Shown: positions 1 to 7,138 of the stretch, piece after piece | Layout of the letters: each line of letters starts with the position of its first letter | Numbering within the stretch: the first letter of the stretch is position 1 | Assembly (NCBI GenBank): GCA_031362405.1 | Contig: JANLSO010000141.1 | Coordinates: 1 to 9,601, forward strand | DNA: 9,601 bases | Origin: JANLSO01 sp031362405 | Lineage (GTDB): Bacteria > Actinomycetota > Thermoleophilia > Miltoncostaeales > Miltoncostaeaceae | Direction: 5' to 3' | Position numbers and translations under genes: made by a program | The notes under the pieces: generated by a model | What the model saw: only the letters and a program-made list of their open reading frames with translations | What the model was told of the DNA's origin: nothing | The model's database searches: none

Positions 1-378
1 GAGATCTGGGCGCTCATCGACAGCCTGCGCGCCGAGGGCGTGTCGATCCTCATGTCGACGCACTACATCGAGGAGGCCGAGCGGCTGGCCGACACCGTGA
101 CGATCATGGATCACGGCCTGGCCATCGCGACCGGGCCGCCGGCGGCACTCGTCGCCGAGCACGCCGGAAGTGAGGCTCTCGAGGTCTACGGGCCGCCGGC
201 GAGGCTCGCGCAGGTCGAAGCCGACGCCGCGCAAGCGGGTGTTCGCACGCGTCGGACCGGCACGTCCGTCGCCCTCCTGGGAGCAGATTCTGCCGGCATC
301 CCGGATCTCGAAGGTGAGCGGCGTCCCGCGAATCTCGAAGACGTGTTCGTCCTTTTGACCGGCGAGGAGATCGCATGA
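1..378 (+). CDS. ABC transporter ATP-binding protein, C-terminal part (NodI/DrrA type), truncated by window edge
   Basis: The reading frame is open from base 1 and ends at TGA 376-378, so only the last 125 residues are present; Walker A, Walker B and the signature motif lie outside the window. What remains starts just before the H-loop: SILMSTHYIEEAERLAD carries the switch histidine and the EEAERLAD helix typical of NodI/DrrA/CcmA-type ATPases. The C-terminal extension ends with RRPANLEDVFVLLTGEEI, the usual tail of drug/polysaccharide-export ATPases of this group. The next gene starts inside its stop codon (ATGA, 375-378), so the two are translationally coupled. The protein would sit on the cytoplasmic face and power export through the permease that follows. 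The family call is secure; the substrate cannot be told. Confidence 0.93.
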   Translation, partial: EIWALIDSLRAEGVSILMSTHYIEEAERLADTVTIMDHGLAIATGPPAALVAEHAGSEALEVYGPPARLAQVEADAAQAGVRTRRTGTSVALLGADSAGIPDLEGERRPANLEDVFVLLTGEEIA

Positions 379-1177
379 GCACGACCACCCCGCCGCCCGG
401 CCCCGCGCGCCTCGGCCGTCTCGAACGGCCCGCTCTGGCCGGGGTGTTGGTTCGGGAGGTCATCAACTTCTCGTCGTACTGGCGCTCGACGACCTTCTCG
501 GCGATGGTCGAGCCGACGATCTACCTGCTCGCTTTCGGGTTCGGCTTCGGGTCGCTCGTGGCGAAGGTGCAGGGCCTTGACTACGTCGAGTTCGTCGGAA
601 CCGGCACGGTGGCGACCGCGATCATGTTCGCCTCTGTGTTCGCGACGATGTTCGGCACCTTCGTCAAACGCGAGTTCCAGCACACCTACGACGCGATCCT
701 CGCCGCGCCCGTCGACCCTGAGGAGTTGGTCACCGGTGAGGTGCTGTGGGTTTCGGCCCGGGCCGGGGTGTTCGGCTGCGCCCCTCTGCTCGTGGCGATG
801 CTGTTCGGGCTCGACCCGAGCTGGGGGATGCTGACCATCCCGCTGATCGGTGTGGTCACCGGCTTCGGCTGGGCCGGCTTCGGGGTGCTGGTGTCAGCGG
901 TGCTCAAGTCGATCGACCATTTCTCGTATGTGACGAGCACCGTTGTGACGCCAGTGTTCCTGGTCGCGGGCACCTACTTCCCACTCGACGGTCTGCCGCA
1001 GTGGCTCAAATCGCCGGTGAGTTCAATCCCCTGCATCACTGCGTCGAGCTGGTCCGGCACGCATCGTTCGGGTGGCACGGGTGGGTCGACCTCGGGCACC
1101 TGGGCGCAATTGTTCTTTTCGGCGTCGTGATGTGGCGCCTGGCGATCTGGCGAACGACAATCCGGCTCATCGCCTAA
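375..1177 (+). pseudogene. ABC-2 type permease (NodJ/DrrB-like), interrupted by one frameshift
   Basis: This is the membrane partner of the upstream ATPase. ATG 375 overlaps the ATPase stop and has GAGGAG just before it. The frame reads as a normal ABC-2 permease (LVREVINFSSYWRSTTF, later VVTPVFLVAGTYFPLDGLPQW), then loses homology after about residue 214 and would stop at 1128-1130. The missing C-terminus is in the -1 frame: from 1016 it reads GEFNPLHHCVELVRHASF and runs to TAA 1175-1177. NPLxH followed by ELVRH is the conserved C-terminal signature of this family. One missing base near 1008-1019, for example a G in the CCGG at 1014-1017, explains it. Repaired, the protein would be about 267 residues, the normal family length. 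It is either a true mutation or a sequencing deletion; no slippery heptamer suggests programmed shifting. Confidence 0.85.
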
Positions 1178-1189
1178 CGAGGAGCCGAC

Positions 1190-2368
1190 ATGAGCCGCCT
1201 GTCGCTGCGTCGCGATCCGGCCAACGAGCAACGCACCAGCAACCTCGAGCTCTTCTACGACCTGGTGTTCGTGTTCACGATTACCCAGGTGTCGCACCTC
1301 TTGCTTCCCCATCCGAGTTGGGACGGTGCCGGGCGGGCGGCGCTCGTTCTGCTGGTGGTCTGGTGGGCGTGGCAGTTCACGGTCTGGATGGTGAACGAGC
1401 TCGATCCTGAGGCCGTGCCGTTGAGGCTTCTCATGTTCGCGCTGATGCTCGCGAGCATGCTGATGGCGATCGCGATCCCCGAGGCGTTCGGCGACAAGGC
1501 GCTGCTTTTCGCCGGGTCGTATGTGGCAATCCAGGTCGGCCGAACCGCGTTTCTGGCGTTTGCCGCCGCGGCCGCCGGGTCGCTCGAACGTATCCGCGCG
1601 AACCAGATCCTTGCCTGGTTCTGCGTCGCCGGGGTCGTCTGGATCGCCGGGGCCTTAGCGAGCGACCGCGTGCGGATCGTCATGTGGATCGTCGCTTTGG
1701 CCATCGATTACGCGGGGCCGCTCGTCACGTTCCGGGTGCCGGGGCGCCAGCGGGTCACGGCAGATGCGTGGGAGGTGGGAACGTCCCACTTCACCGAGCG
1801 CTTCAGCCTGTTCGTGATCATCGCCCTCGGTGAATCGATCGTGCTGATCGGGGGGACGACCGCCGAGCTGCCACTCGACACGGCCCGTGTCGCGGCCTTC
1901 GTCGGCGCGTTCCTCGGCACCGCCGCTTTGTGGTGGCTTTACTTCACCTCGGTGGCCGAACGGGCCGAGCGCGCCCTTGCCGCCAGCGCGAACCGGACCC
2001 TTCTGGCCCGAGATGCCTACACCTACGGACATGCCCTGATCGTCGCCGGGATCATCCTCACCGCCGTGGGCAGCGAGCTGGTCATCGCCCATCCAGGAGA
2101 CGAACTCGACCGCGCAGCGTTGATCGCCGTGGTCGCCGGGCCCGCCTTCTACCTGCTCGCCCAACTGTTCTTACGTTTGCGGATGACCGGGGTGCTCAGC
2201 GTCAGGCGCGCGACCGGGATACTCGGGTGTGTCGCCGTCGGCCTCATCGGCGCCGCCGTGCCCGCGCTCGTCGTGGGGCTGCTGCTCCTGGGTGTGCTCG
2301 TCGGGCTGATCGCCTCCGACACGATCGTCGGCAACCGACGCGCGGCTATTCCGGGCTCGGCAGGATGA
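1190..2368 (+). CDS. ltrA: Low temperature requirement protein A (LtrA) family membrane protein
   Basis: This 392-residue polytopic membrane protein belongs to the LtrA family, named after a Listeria protein needed for growth in the cold; its biochemical role is not settled. The hallmark N-terminal motif LELFYDLVFVFTITQVSHL is at residues 19-37, and a second conserved block, HFTERFSLFVIIALGESIVL, at about 200-219. Alternating hydrophobic stretches across the protein suggest roughly ten or more membrane helices. ATG 1190 is preceded by GAGGAG at 1179-1184. It begins 12 nt after the repaired permease stop, so it is probably co-transcribed with the ABC genes, though a functional link is not established. 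The frame is intact and full length. Its 3' end overlaps the convergent pseudogene by 23 nt (2346-2368). Confidence 0.93.
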   Translation: MSRLSLRRDPANEQRTSNLELFYDLVFVFTITQVSHLLLPHPSWDGAGRAALVLLVVWWAWQFTVWMVNELDPEAVPLRLLMFALMLASMLMAIAIPEAFGDKALLFAGSYVAIQVGRTAFLAFAAAAAGSLERIRANQILAWFCVAGVVWIAGALASDRVRIVMWIVALAIDYAGPLVTFRVPGRQRVTADAWEVGTSHFTERFSLFVIIALGESIVLIGGTTAELPLDTARVAAFVGAFLGTAALWWLYFTSVAERAERALAASANRTLLARDAYTYGHALIVAGIILTAVGSELVIAHPGDELDRAALIAVVAGPAFYLLAQLFLRLRMTGVLSVRRATGILGCVAVGLIGAAVPALVVGLLLLGVLVGLIASDTIVGNRRAAIPGSAG

Positions 2369-3082
2369 GCACCCGCCGGACCTTCGCGTCGATGGCGTAG
2401 GTGGCACGACGAGAGCGGCGCTCCCTGAGGGTCGACGTCGACCCTCCAGCCCACGAACCCCGCGCGGCGAAGATCGCGGGAGATCACGATTTGTCCCTCG
2501 TTCAGCGACGTGCAGTTCGGGCCAAACTGCACGAGGTCCCTCGAAATGCGTCGGAGCAGGTCGGCGAGGTTCGCGGCTGCGGCCGCATCGACCCGGTATC
2601 CCTGGAGGCCGAGGTTCTCGCAGGTGCCGGGCCCTCCCGGGAAAACTCCTACCCCGCTCGTTGCCAGCACGCACGCCGTGAGGGATGCAGGGCGCGGGTC
2701 GGGGGCGTCGTCGCAGCCATGGCCCCCTGCCTCCACAGCCGCCGACAGGTCTCGACCGGAGAAGCGTGGTCTCCCCAAAATCACCGCGATGTTCGCGTCG
2801 GTGAGCGACGCACGATCGGCGCACATCACCCCGCCGGTCAACGCCGCCTGGGAGTCCTGTGTGGTGAACACGCCCGTCGCGGCCGCCACGCCACCGCCGG
2901 CGATCAGGGCGCCCGCGGCGACCACCACAACGCGCTGCGTGCGACGGCTCGGCCGACGGCGTGATCGATGAGCCGCGACCGGAGGCTTGCGTTGCGACGA
3001 CCGCACGCAGCTCTGACAGCAGACCTGTCTCGAAGCCGCCCATGGGATCATCGCGTTCGGGGGGCATCTGATCACGGGTCAT
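2346..3082 (-). pseudogene. Sigma-linked single-pass membrane protein (putative anti-sigma-like partner), degraded
   Basis: No single frame encodes this protein, but consecutive pieces do. ATG 3082 starts MTRDQMPPERDDPMGGFETG and LLSELRAVVATQAS. The frame changes at about 2960-3005 and continues RRTQRVVVVAAGALIAGGG, a transmembrane helix. It changes near 2773-2780 (TTTTGGGG run), giving SPVETCRRLWRQGAM, and returns near 2685-2711, giving LTACVLATSGVGVFPG, then CENLGL, LRRISRDLVQFGPNC and ISRDLRRAGFVGWRVDV. It changes once more near 2403-2412, giving ATYAIDAKVRRVLILPSPE, and stops at TAG 2348-2346. Repaired length is about 244 residues with an extracytoplasmic C-terminal domain. GGGAG at 3096-3092 precedes the ATG, which overlaps the sigma gene's stop by 11 nt. 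Anti-sigma function is inferred only from topology and position; no zinc anti-sigma motif is visible. Confidence 0.72.
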
Positions 3083-3677
3083 GGGCGGGTTCTCCCGGTT
3101 GGGACTGGACAGCGAGGTTCGGTGCGTCGCTCTGGGCGGCGACGCACGCCGCGAATCGCCGGCGGGCTGCCCAAGCGAGGCGCATCCGCAGTGCCGCAGG
3201 ACGGACAGCCAGAATCTTGGCGGCGGCCGTGGCGCCGAGGCCGTCGATGATCACGAGCTCCAGAACGGCCTGGTCATCGACGGAAAGCTCGGCGAGCGCA
3301 GCTCGCAACGTGCGGCGCCAGACGGCCGCGTCGCTCTGCTCCTCGAGTCGCAGAAGTCGTCGGACTCGAGGAGCCGTCGTCCCTCGAGCCTTCGGAGCGC
3401 CGATTGCTCACGGTAGGCTTGGAGGCGGCGAGTCGAGATCGTGTTGCGGCGATGCCGAGAAGTCACACCGTGGCATCGCGGCGGCCGTCGAACCGGGCAG
3501 CGGAGTCGATCACCGCGAGAAACACATCGGCAACGACATCGGCGGCATCCTCCGGGCCGGAACACCGCGAAGACGCAAAGCGGACGATGCGCCCGACACG
3601 GCGCCGGTAGAAGGCCTCGACGGCGTCGGGTCACCACCGAGGCGACGAAGCAGTTCGGGACCACTGGTGCCGGTCAT
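3072..3677 (-). pseudogene. ECF-type RNA polymerase sigma factor, degraded by three frameshifts and a stop codon
   Basis: Stitched across frames this is a clear sigma-70 family protein of about 202 residues. ATG 3677 gives MTGTSGPELLRRLGGDP. After a one-base loss near 3625-3630 it reads AVEAFYRRRVGRIVRFASS and GPEDAADVVADVFLAVI (region 2), then RFDGRRDATV, TGA at 3465-3463, LLGIA. A one-base loss near 3446-3450 leads to RNTISTRRLQAYREQSALR, and another near 3353-3355 to LRLEEQSDAAVWRRTLRAAL. The remainder is intact region 4: ELSVDDQAVLELVIIDGLGA, AAAKILAVRPAALRMRLAWA, ending at TGA 3074-3072. Three one-base losses restore the starting frame, which supports the reconstruction. The TGA sits where ECF sigmas have the conserved Trp of W-L-x-G-I-A-R-N. 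No good Shine-Dalgarno sequence precedes the start. Residue conservation is still high, so decay is recent if it is real. Confidence 0.85.
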
Positions 3678-3723
3678 CAGTGAGGTGTTGTCCGCAGCGG
3701 CCGGGGGTGCAACAGGAGGTCGA

Positions 3724-5256
3724 TCAGCCGGTGGGTGTACCGAATCGGCGCAGCGCGATCAGCGTGACACACGCCGCGGCGAGTATTGCGACCAGACCGA
3801 CGATCGCGGCAACCTGCATCCCGTCGACGAAGGCGTTGCGCGCTGCTTGCAGAAGGGCGGTTCCCGACGCGCCAGAGACCGACTCGGCCGCCTCGGTCGC
3901 CCCGCCCAGCGTGTCGCGCGCCATCGCCGCTCGAGCGCCCGGCACTCCGGCCGGGACCGCGTCGATCATGCGGTCGCGGTAGAGGGCGACGCCGATGCTC
4001 CCGAGGATTGCGATGCCCAGCGCTCCCCCGAGCTCGGCGCCGGTCTCGGAGATCCCCGACGCCACACCCGCACGTTCGGGTGGCACGGTGCCGATGATCA
4101 CGTCGGTGGCGAGCGTGACCACGGGCGCCATCCCGAGCCCGAGAACGAACGAGGCGAACACGATGTGCGCGAGCCCGGAATCGGAGTCGACCATCGCGAG
4201 GATGGCCAGCCCGGCGGCGGCCACCACAAGGCCGATGGCCATGACCACACCGGTCCTCACACGGCGTACCGCGAACGGCGCCAGCATCGAGCCGGCGATG
4301 AACCCCGCCGTCGAGGGGAGCGTCCACGCCCCGGCCTTCAGCGGTGAGAGGCCGAGGACAAGCTGCAAGTACTGAGCGGTGAACAAGAACGTGCCGAACG
4401 CGACACCGATCACCACCGTGTTCGCCGCCAACGACGCCACGAAAGCGGGGATACGGAACAGCGAGAGGTCGATCAGGGGGACGGTCAGCCGGCGCTGGCG
4501 GAGCACGAACGCGATGCCGGAAAGCACACCCACGAGAATCGGTACCGAGGTCATGAAACCCCACCCGCTCTCGGCGAGATGCTTGATGCCGTAGACCACG
4601 GCAAGAACCGCAACGAGCGAAAGCACCGCACTTGGAAGGTCGAGGCGGCCGGCGTCGGCGTCACGGAACTCAGGCAACAACTTTGGGCCGATCACGAGGA
4701 GCGCGGCCATGACGGGCACGGCCAAGAGAAACACCGACCCCCACCAAAAGAACTCCAGCATCAGCCCGCCAAGAAGCGGGCCGATGGCCGCCCCGACAGA
4801 GAAACTGGTCGCCCAGACGCCGATCGCGACGGTGCGCTGCTGCGGGTCGAGGAACATGTTGCGGATCAACGACAGCGTCGAGGGGGCGAGCGTCGCGGCA
4901 GTGATGCCGAGCAGCGCTCGCGAGGCGATCAGCATCTCGACCGAAGTCGAGAATGCCGCGACTACGGACACCACACCGAAGGCCGCGGCGCCGATCAGGA
5001 GCAGTTTACGTCGGCCGATACGGTCACCCAGTGTGCCCATCGTGATCAGGCAACCGGCCAGCAGAAACCCGTAGATATCGGTGATCCACAGAAGCTCGGA
5101 GCTGGTCGGCGCGAGATCCGCGGTGAGTGAGGGCACCGCGAGGTACAGCACGGTGAGGTCCATCGAGTAGAGAACGCACGGAAGCGCGATGACGGCGAGC
5201 CCGATCCACTCGCGGCGCCCGGCGCGCACCGGGACGGCCTGTGGATCAGTTGTCAC
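3724..5256 (-). CDS. DHA2-family MFS multidrug exporter (QacA/SmvA-like, 14 TM)
   Basis: This 510-residue proton-driven drug exporter of the inner membrane is intact. TM1 carries the DHA2 motif D1, MDLTVLYLAVP, at residues 32-42, with the acidic Asp33 in the helix. Next come LLWITDIYGFLLAG and the cytoplasmic motif A GTLGDRIGRRK at 74-84. Arg113 lies in motif B (SRALLG), and the antiporter motif C GAAIGPLLGG at 155-164. Length and hydrophobic pattern fit 14 helices. The close match around motif D1/A is to QacA, SmvA and LfrA, which export quaternary ammonium compounds, dyes or viologens; the substrate here is inferred, not shown. The start is GTG 5256, six nt after the VOC stop. AGGAGGT at 5274-5268 lies inside the last VOC codons and a nearer AGGAG at 5264-5260, so translation should be coupled. 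Confidence 0.94.
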   Translation of the reverse strand: MTTDPQAVPVRAGRREWIGLAVIALPCVLYSMDLTVLYLAVPSLTADLAPTSSELLWITDIYGFLLAGCLITMGTLGDRIGRRKLLLIGAAAFGVVSVVAAFSTSVEMLIASRALLGITAATLAPSTLSLIRNMFLDPQQRTVAIGVWATSFSVGAAIGPLLGGLMLEFFWWGSVFLLAVPVMAALLVIGPKLLPEFRDADAGRLDLPSAVLSLVAVLAVVYGIKHLAESGWGFMTSVPILVGVLSGIAFVLRQRRLTVPLIDLSLFRIPAFVASLAANTVVIGVAFGTFLFTAQYLQLVLGLSPLKAGAWTLPSTAGFIAGSMLAPFAVRRVRTGVVMAIGLVVAAAGLAILAMVDSDSGLAHIVFASFVLGLGMAPVVTLATDVIIGTVPPERAGVASGISETGAELGGALGIAILGSIGVALYRDRMIDAVPAGVPGARAAMARDTLGGATEAAESVSGASGTALLQAARNAFVDGMQVAAIVGLVAILAAACVTLIALRRFGTPTG

Positions 5257-5262
5257 CGGCTC

Positions 5263-5640
5263 CTATACCTCCTGAAGAACGGACAGGATGTTGCCGGCGG
5301 GATCTTTGAACCACGCGATGTGCGGACCGTCGCCCCGCATGATGCCCTTCGCGTCCTGCGCGGCGCCGTCGTAGAGCTCGAACGTCACGCCTCGTTCCAC
5401 CAGACCGTCCACAGCCGCGTCGATGTCGTCAACCTGGAAGTTGAGGATCGTGTAGTTCGACGGAACCATGTCGGGCTTGTCGTAGAGGAGCGTGTCGCGC
5501 CCGCCGGCCAGATGGAGCGTCATCAGGTGGTCGTTGCCGGCCGAAGTTGTCCTCAGCCCGAGAACCTCCGAATAGAACTTGCTGGCGCGGCCGAGGTCGT
5601 CAACTGCGAAACCGCTGTATGCGGGCGTGTCGGCGAACAT
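5263..5640 (-). CDS. VOC family protein (glyoxalase/bleomycin-resistance fold)
   Basis: This 125-residue protein has the paired beta-alpha-beta-beta-beta layout of the vicinal oxygen chelate fold. Half one is YSGFAVDDLGRASKFYSEVL (8-27), with a strand at TLHLAGGRDTLLYDKP. Half two is TILNFQVDDIDAAVDGLVER (64-83), closed by HIAWFKDPAGNILSVLQ (107-123). I chose ATG 5640 rather than the ATG at 5712 because AAGGAG precedes it at the right distance and the upstream extension is low in similarity and overlaps the previous gene. Members may be metal-dependent enzymes or metal-free binding proteins that sequester drugs; the substrate is unknown. It lies 20 nt after the START-domain gene and 6 nt before the exporter, in the ArsR operon. 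Confidence 0.9.
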   Translation of the reverse strand: MFADTPAYSGFAVDDLGRASKFYSEVLGLRTTSAGNDHLMTLHLAGGRDTLLYDKPDMVPSNYTILNFQVDDIDAAVDGLVERGVTFELYDGAAQDAKGIMRGDGPHIAWFKDPAGNILSVLQEV

Positions 5641-5660
5641 AGTGACCCTCTCCTTCGTCG

Positions 5661-6134
5661 TCAGTGTGGGGTATTCGCTCGGGCGAGCAGCACAGCGAGC
5701 TTGTCGAAGCACTCGGCCCAGCCCTCGTTGTGGCCGTCGCGGCTCTCGTCAGAGATAAAGACGGCTTGGCGGAAATGCATCTCGGTGCGACCGCCGAGGT
5801 CGGTGAGCGTCACCGTGATGAGCATCTCGTGCTCCGCGCTGCCATCCGCCGTCTCCCAGGCGGTGGTGAACGACAGCCGCTCCGGTGGCACGACTTCGCG
5901 CCAGATTCCGTGACTCCATACCTCCCCGTGCTCGTCGGATTTCATGCACATCCGCCACGTACCACCGGGGATCGCATCGCCCTCGATGAGCGGCACCGTG
6001 AAGCCCTCCGGCCCGGACCACTCAACGAGCTGTTCGGGTTCAACCCATGCGGCGAAGACGAGTTCTCGGGGAGCGTCGAAGATCCGTGTGATCTCGAGGG
6101 CGGGTCCGGTATCGGGCTGTGGAGCCGCTGTCAT
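5661..6134 (-). CDS. SRPBCC / AHSA1 (START-fold) domain protein
   Basis: This 157-residue protein belongs to the activator-of-Hsp90-ATPase-1-like branch of the START superfamily, which forms a deep hydrophobic ligand cavity. Diagnostic segments are EITRIFDAPRELVFAAWVEP (14-33) with LVEWSGPEGF, GGTWRM (57-62), IWREVVPPERLSFT (77-90) and the C-terminal helix GHNEGWAECFDKLAVLLA (134-151). ATG 6134 overlaps the ArsR stop by four nt (6131-6134), and AAAGGA lies just upstream inside arsR. A longer frame from 6269 exists, but its first 45 codons read through arsR and look non-native. ArsR plus AHSA1-domain pairs are a common arrangement; the START protein is thought to bind or modify a small molecule sensed by the circuit. 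The specific ligand is unknown. Confidence 0.93.
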   Translation of the reverse strand: MTAAPQPDTGPALEITRIFDAPRELVFAAWVEPEQLVEWSGPEGFTVPLIEGDAIPGGTWRMCMKSDEHGEVWSHGIWREVVPPERLSFTTAWETADGSAEHEMLITVTLTDLGGRTEMHFRQAVFISDESRDGHNEGWAECFDKLAVLLARANTPH

Positions 6135-6463
6135 GGTGTCGTTCCTTTCTGGATCAGCTGCAGGTGCTCGTCGAGGCGATCGAAGCGCGCCTGCCAGACA
6201 TCGCGGTACTGCTCGATCCAGTCGTTGGCCGCGTCGAGCGGCTTTGCGTTCAGGCGGCAGGGGCGCCATTGCGCGTCACGGCCGCGCGAGATCAGGCCGG
6301 CGCGCTCCAGAACCTTCAGGTGCTTGCTGACCGCCGGCAGGCTCATCGCAAACGGCTTGGCAAGGTCGGTGACCGTTGCCTCACCGGAGGCCAGGCGCTC
6401 GAGGATCGCTCGGCGTGTGGGATCGGCGAGGGCAGCGAAAGTCCGGTCGAGTTGCTCGGTCAT
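6131..6463 (-). CDS. ArsR-family winged-helix transcriptional repressor
   Basis: This 110-residue DNA-binding protein is the first gene of the operon. It opens with the typical FAALADPTRRAILERLASGE (9-28). The helix-turn-helix is TVTDLAKPFAMSLPAVSKHL (30-49), with recognition helix about 41-53, and the wing is around GRDAQWRPCRL (61-71). The C-terminal DWIEQYRDVWQARFDRLDEH (81-100) is the dimer/extension helix found in ArsR proteins paired with AHSA1-domain proteins. The ELCVCDL-type metal site is absent (the equivalent stretch is TVTDLAKPF and the protein has only one Cys), so it is probably not a metal sensor. No Shine-Dalgarno sequence precedes ATG 6463, and an inverted repeat directly upstream suggests autorepression. 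Confidence 0.94.
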   Translation of the reverse strand: MTEQLDRTFAALADPTRRAILERLASGEATVTDLAKPFAMSLPAVSKHLKVLERAGLISRGRDAQWRPCRLNAKPLDAANDWIEQYRDVWQARFDRLDEHLQLIQKGTTP

Positions 6464-6465
6464 AA

Positions 6466-6490
6466 CGATTAACCAATCGGATAATTAACC
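6466..6490. promoter_or_regulatory. Predicted ArsR operator/promoter of the arsR-AHSA1-VOC-MFS operon
   Basis: This AT-rich island in GC-rich DNA starts three bases upstream of the arsR start codon. On the + strand ATTAACC (6468-6474), AATC, GGATAAT (6479-6485) forms an imperfect dyad with 6 of 7 arm positions matching. A further ATTAACC at 6484-6490 gives a direct repeat with a 16-bp period and makes a second overlapping dyad, GGATAA/TTAACC (6479-6490). The same bases read on the - strand (TTAATTAT) could supply the -10 element for arsR. TTAACC-type dyads are typical of SdpR-like ArsR autorepressors. The role is inferred from position and symmetry. Confidence 0.6.
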
Positions 6491-6626
6491 TCATGGTTTT
6501 CTACAACCGACAGGTGGCCCGCGTCAAGGACGTTCGCCCGGTTGCCGACGACCGTGGACGCTGGAGGACGGACGCGATTCGGCCTACGGTCGGTGGAGGC
6601 CCTGCACTCGCACGAGAAGGATCACC

Positions 6627-6968
6627 GTGACCGCGTTCCTCAAGACTCCTGCTGGACGTTTCCGCGCTGCCGCCGTCGCCGAGGCCCTGTCCTGGACGGC
6701 CCTTCTTGTGGGGATGCTCTTCAAGTACGTGATCGGCGACAGCGAGGCAGGCGTGCAGATCTTCGGTCCCGTCCACGGAGCCCTCTTCGTCGTCTACGTC
6801 GCCGTTGCCTTCGCAACGTGGACGGCGCTCGGATGGCGCATGCGCGTGGGCCTCGTCGCGCTCGTGGCGAGCATCCCGCCCTTCGGCACGCTCGTGTTCG
6901 AGCGCTGGGCGACGCGGCGGGGCCTACTCAGCGGTGTAGTGGGATCTGCGGAGCCGACGGCGGCCTGA
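6627..6968 (+). CDS. DUF3817 family integral membrane protein
   Basis: This 113-residue small membrane protein has about three hydrophobic segments. The family signature is complete: FRAAAVAEALSWTALLVGM (12-30) with FKYVIG, then GVQIFGPVHGALFVVYV (42-58), and finally SIPPFGTLVFERWATRRG (82-99). The start is GTG 6627, preceded by AGAAGGA at 6615-6621, and no earlier start fits better. It is transcribed away from arsR, with 163 bp between them holding both control regions; I could not pick a convincing -35/-10 pair for this gene. DUF3817 proteins have no established function. The call is firm at family level. Confidence 0.9.
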   Translation: MTAFLKTPAGRFRAAAVAEALSWTALLVGMLFKYVIGDSEAGVQIFGPVHGALFVVYVAVAFATWTALGWRMRVGLVALVASIPPFGTLVFERWATRRGLLSGVVGSAEPTAA

Positions 6969-7021
6969 GGTCGGGGTCGCCGACAAGAGCGGCGATGATC
7001 TCGGCGGTTCCGGGAGGGCCC

Positions 7022-7138
7022 ATGCGTGTTCTCACCGGGGCGGCCTCGATCATCGGCGCGGCCACGCAAAGGGCCGGAGCAGTGGGCGGCGAAGACGCCA
7101 ATCCATGCCCTTTCGGAGACTTCATCGCGGGGCCCTGA
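7022..7138 (+). other. Short SDR-like N-terminal fragment or spurious 38-codon ORF
   Basis: An ATG at 7022 with a strong GGGAGGG three bases upstream opens 38 codons. The first 15, MRVLTGAASIIGAAT, resemble the glycine-rich NAD(P)-binding start of a short-chain dehydrogenase (TGAASGIGxAT) and have GC-rich third positions. After that the codon pattern and similarity vanish, and it ends at TGA 7136-7138, inside the start of the M23 gene. It may be what is left of a lost SDR gene, or chance. The rest of this 136-bp gap shows nothing recognisable. Confidence 0.25.

Noticed and set aside
1005..1025. Programmed -1 frameshift in the permease
   Set aside because: No X-XXY-YYZ slippery heptamer or obvious downstream stimulatory structure is present, and this family is not known to use frameshifting.
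2149..3075. A single intact 308-codon - strand gene in place of the degraded sigma partner
   Set aside because: It starts with a nonsense N-terminus in place of the family's FETGLLSELRAVV, misses the VETCRRLW block and runs on in the wrong frame past 2410 into the convergent ltrA. The stitched reading makes better sense at every block.
2968..4347. Long + strand ORF of 459 codons
   Set aside because: It is antisense to the exporter and sigma genes, rich in Arg, Gly, His and Asp without any recognisable domain. Long antisense frames are expected in GC-rich DNA.
6585..6590. TACGGT as a -10 for the DUF3817 gene
   Set aside because: No -35-like hexamer lies 16-19 bp upstream, so the match is no better than chance in this composition.
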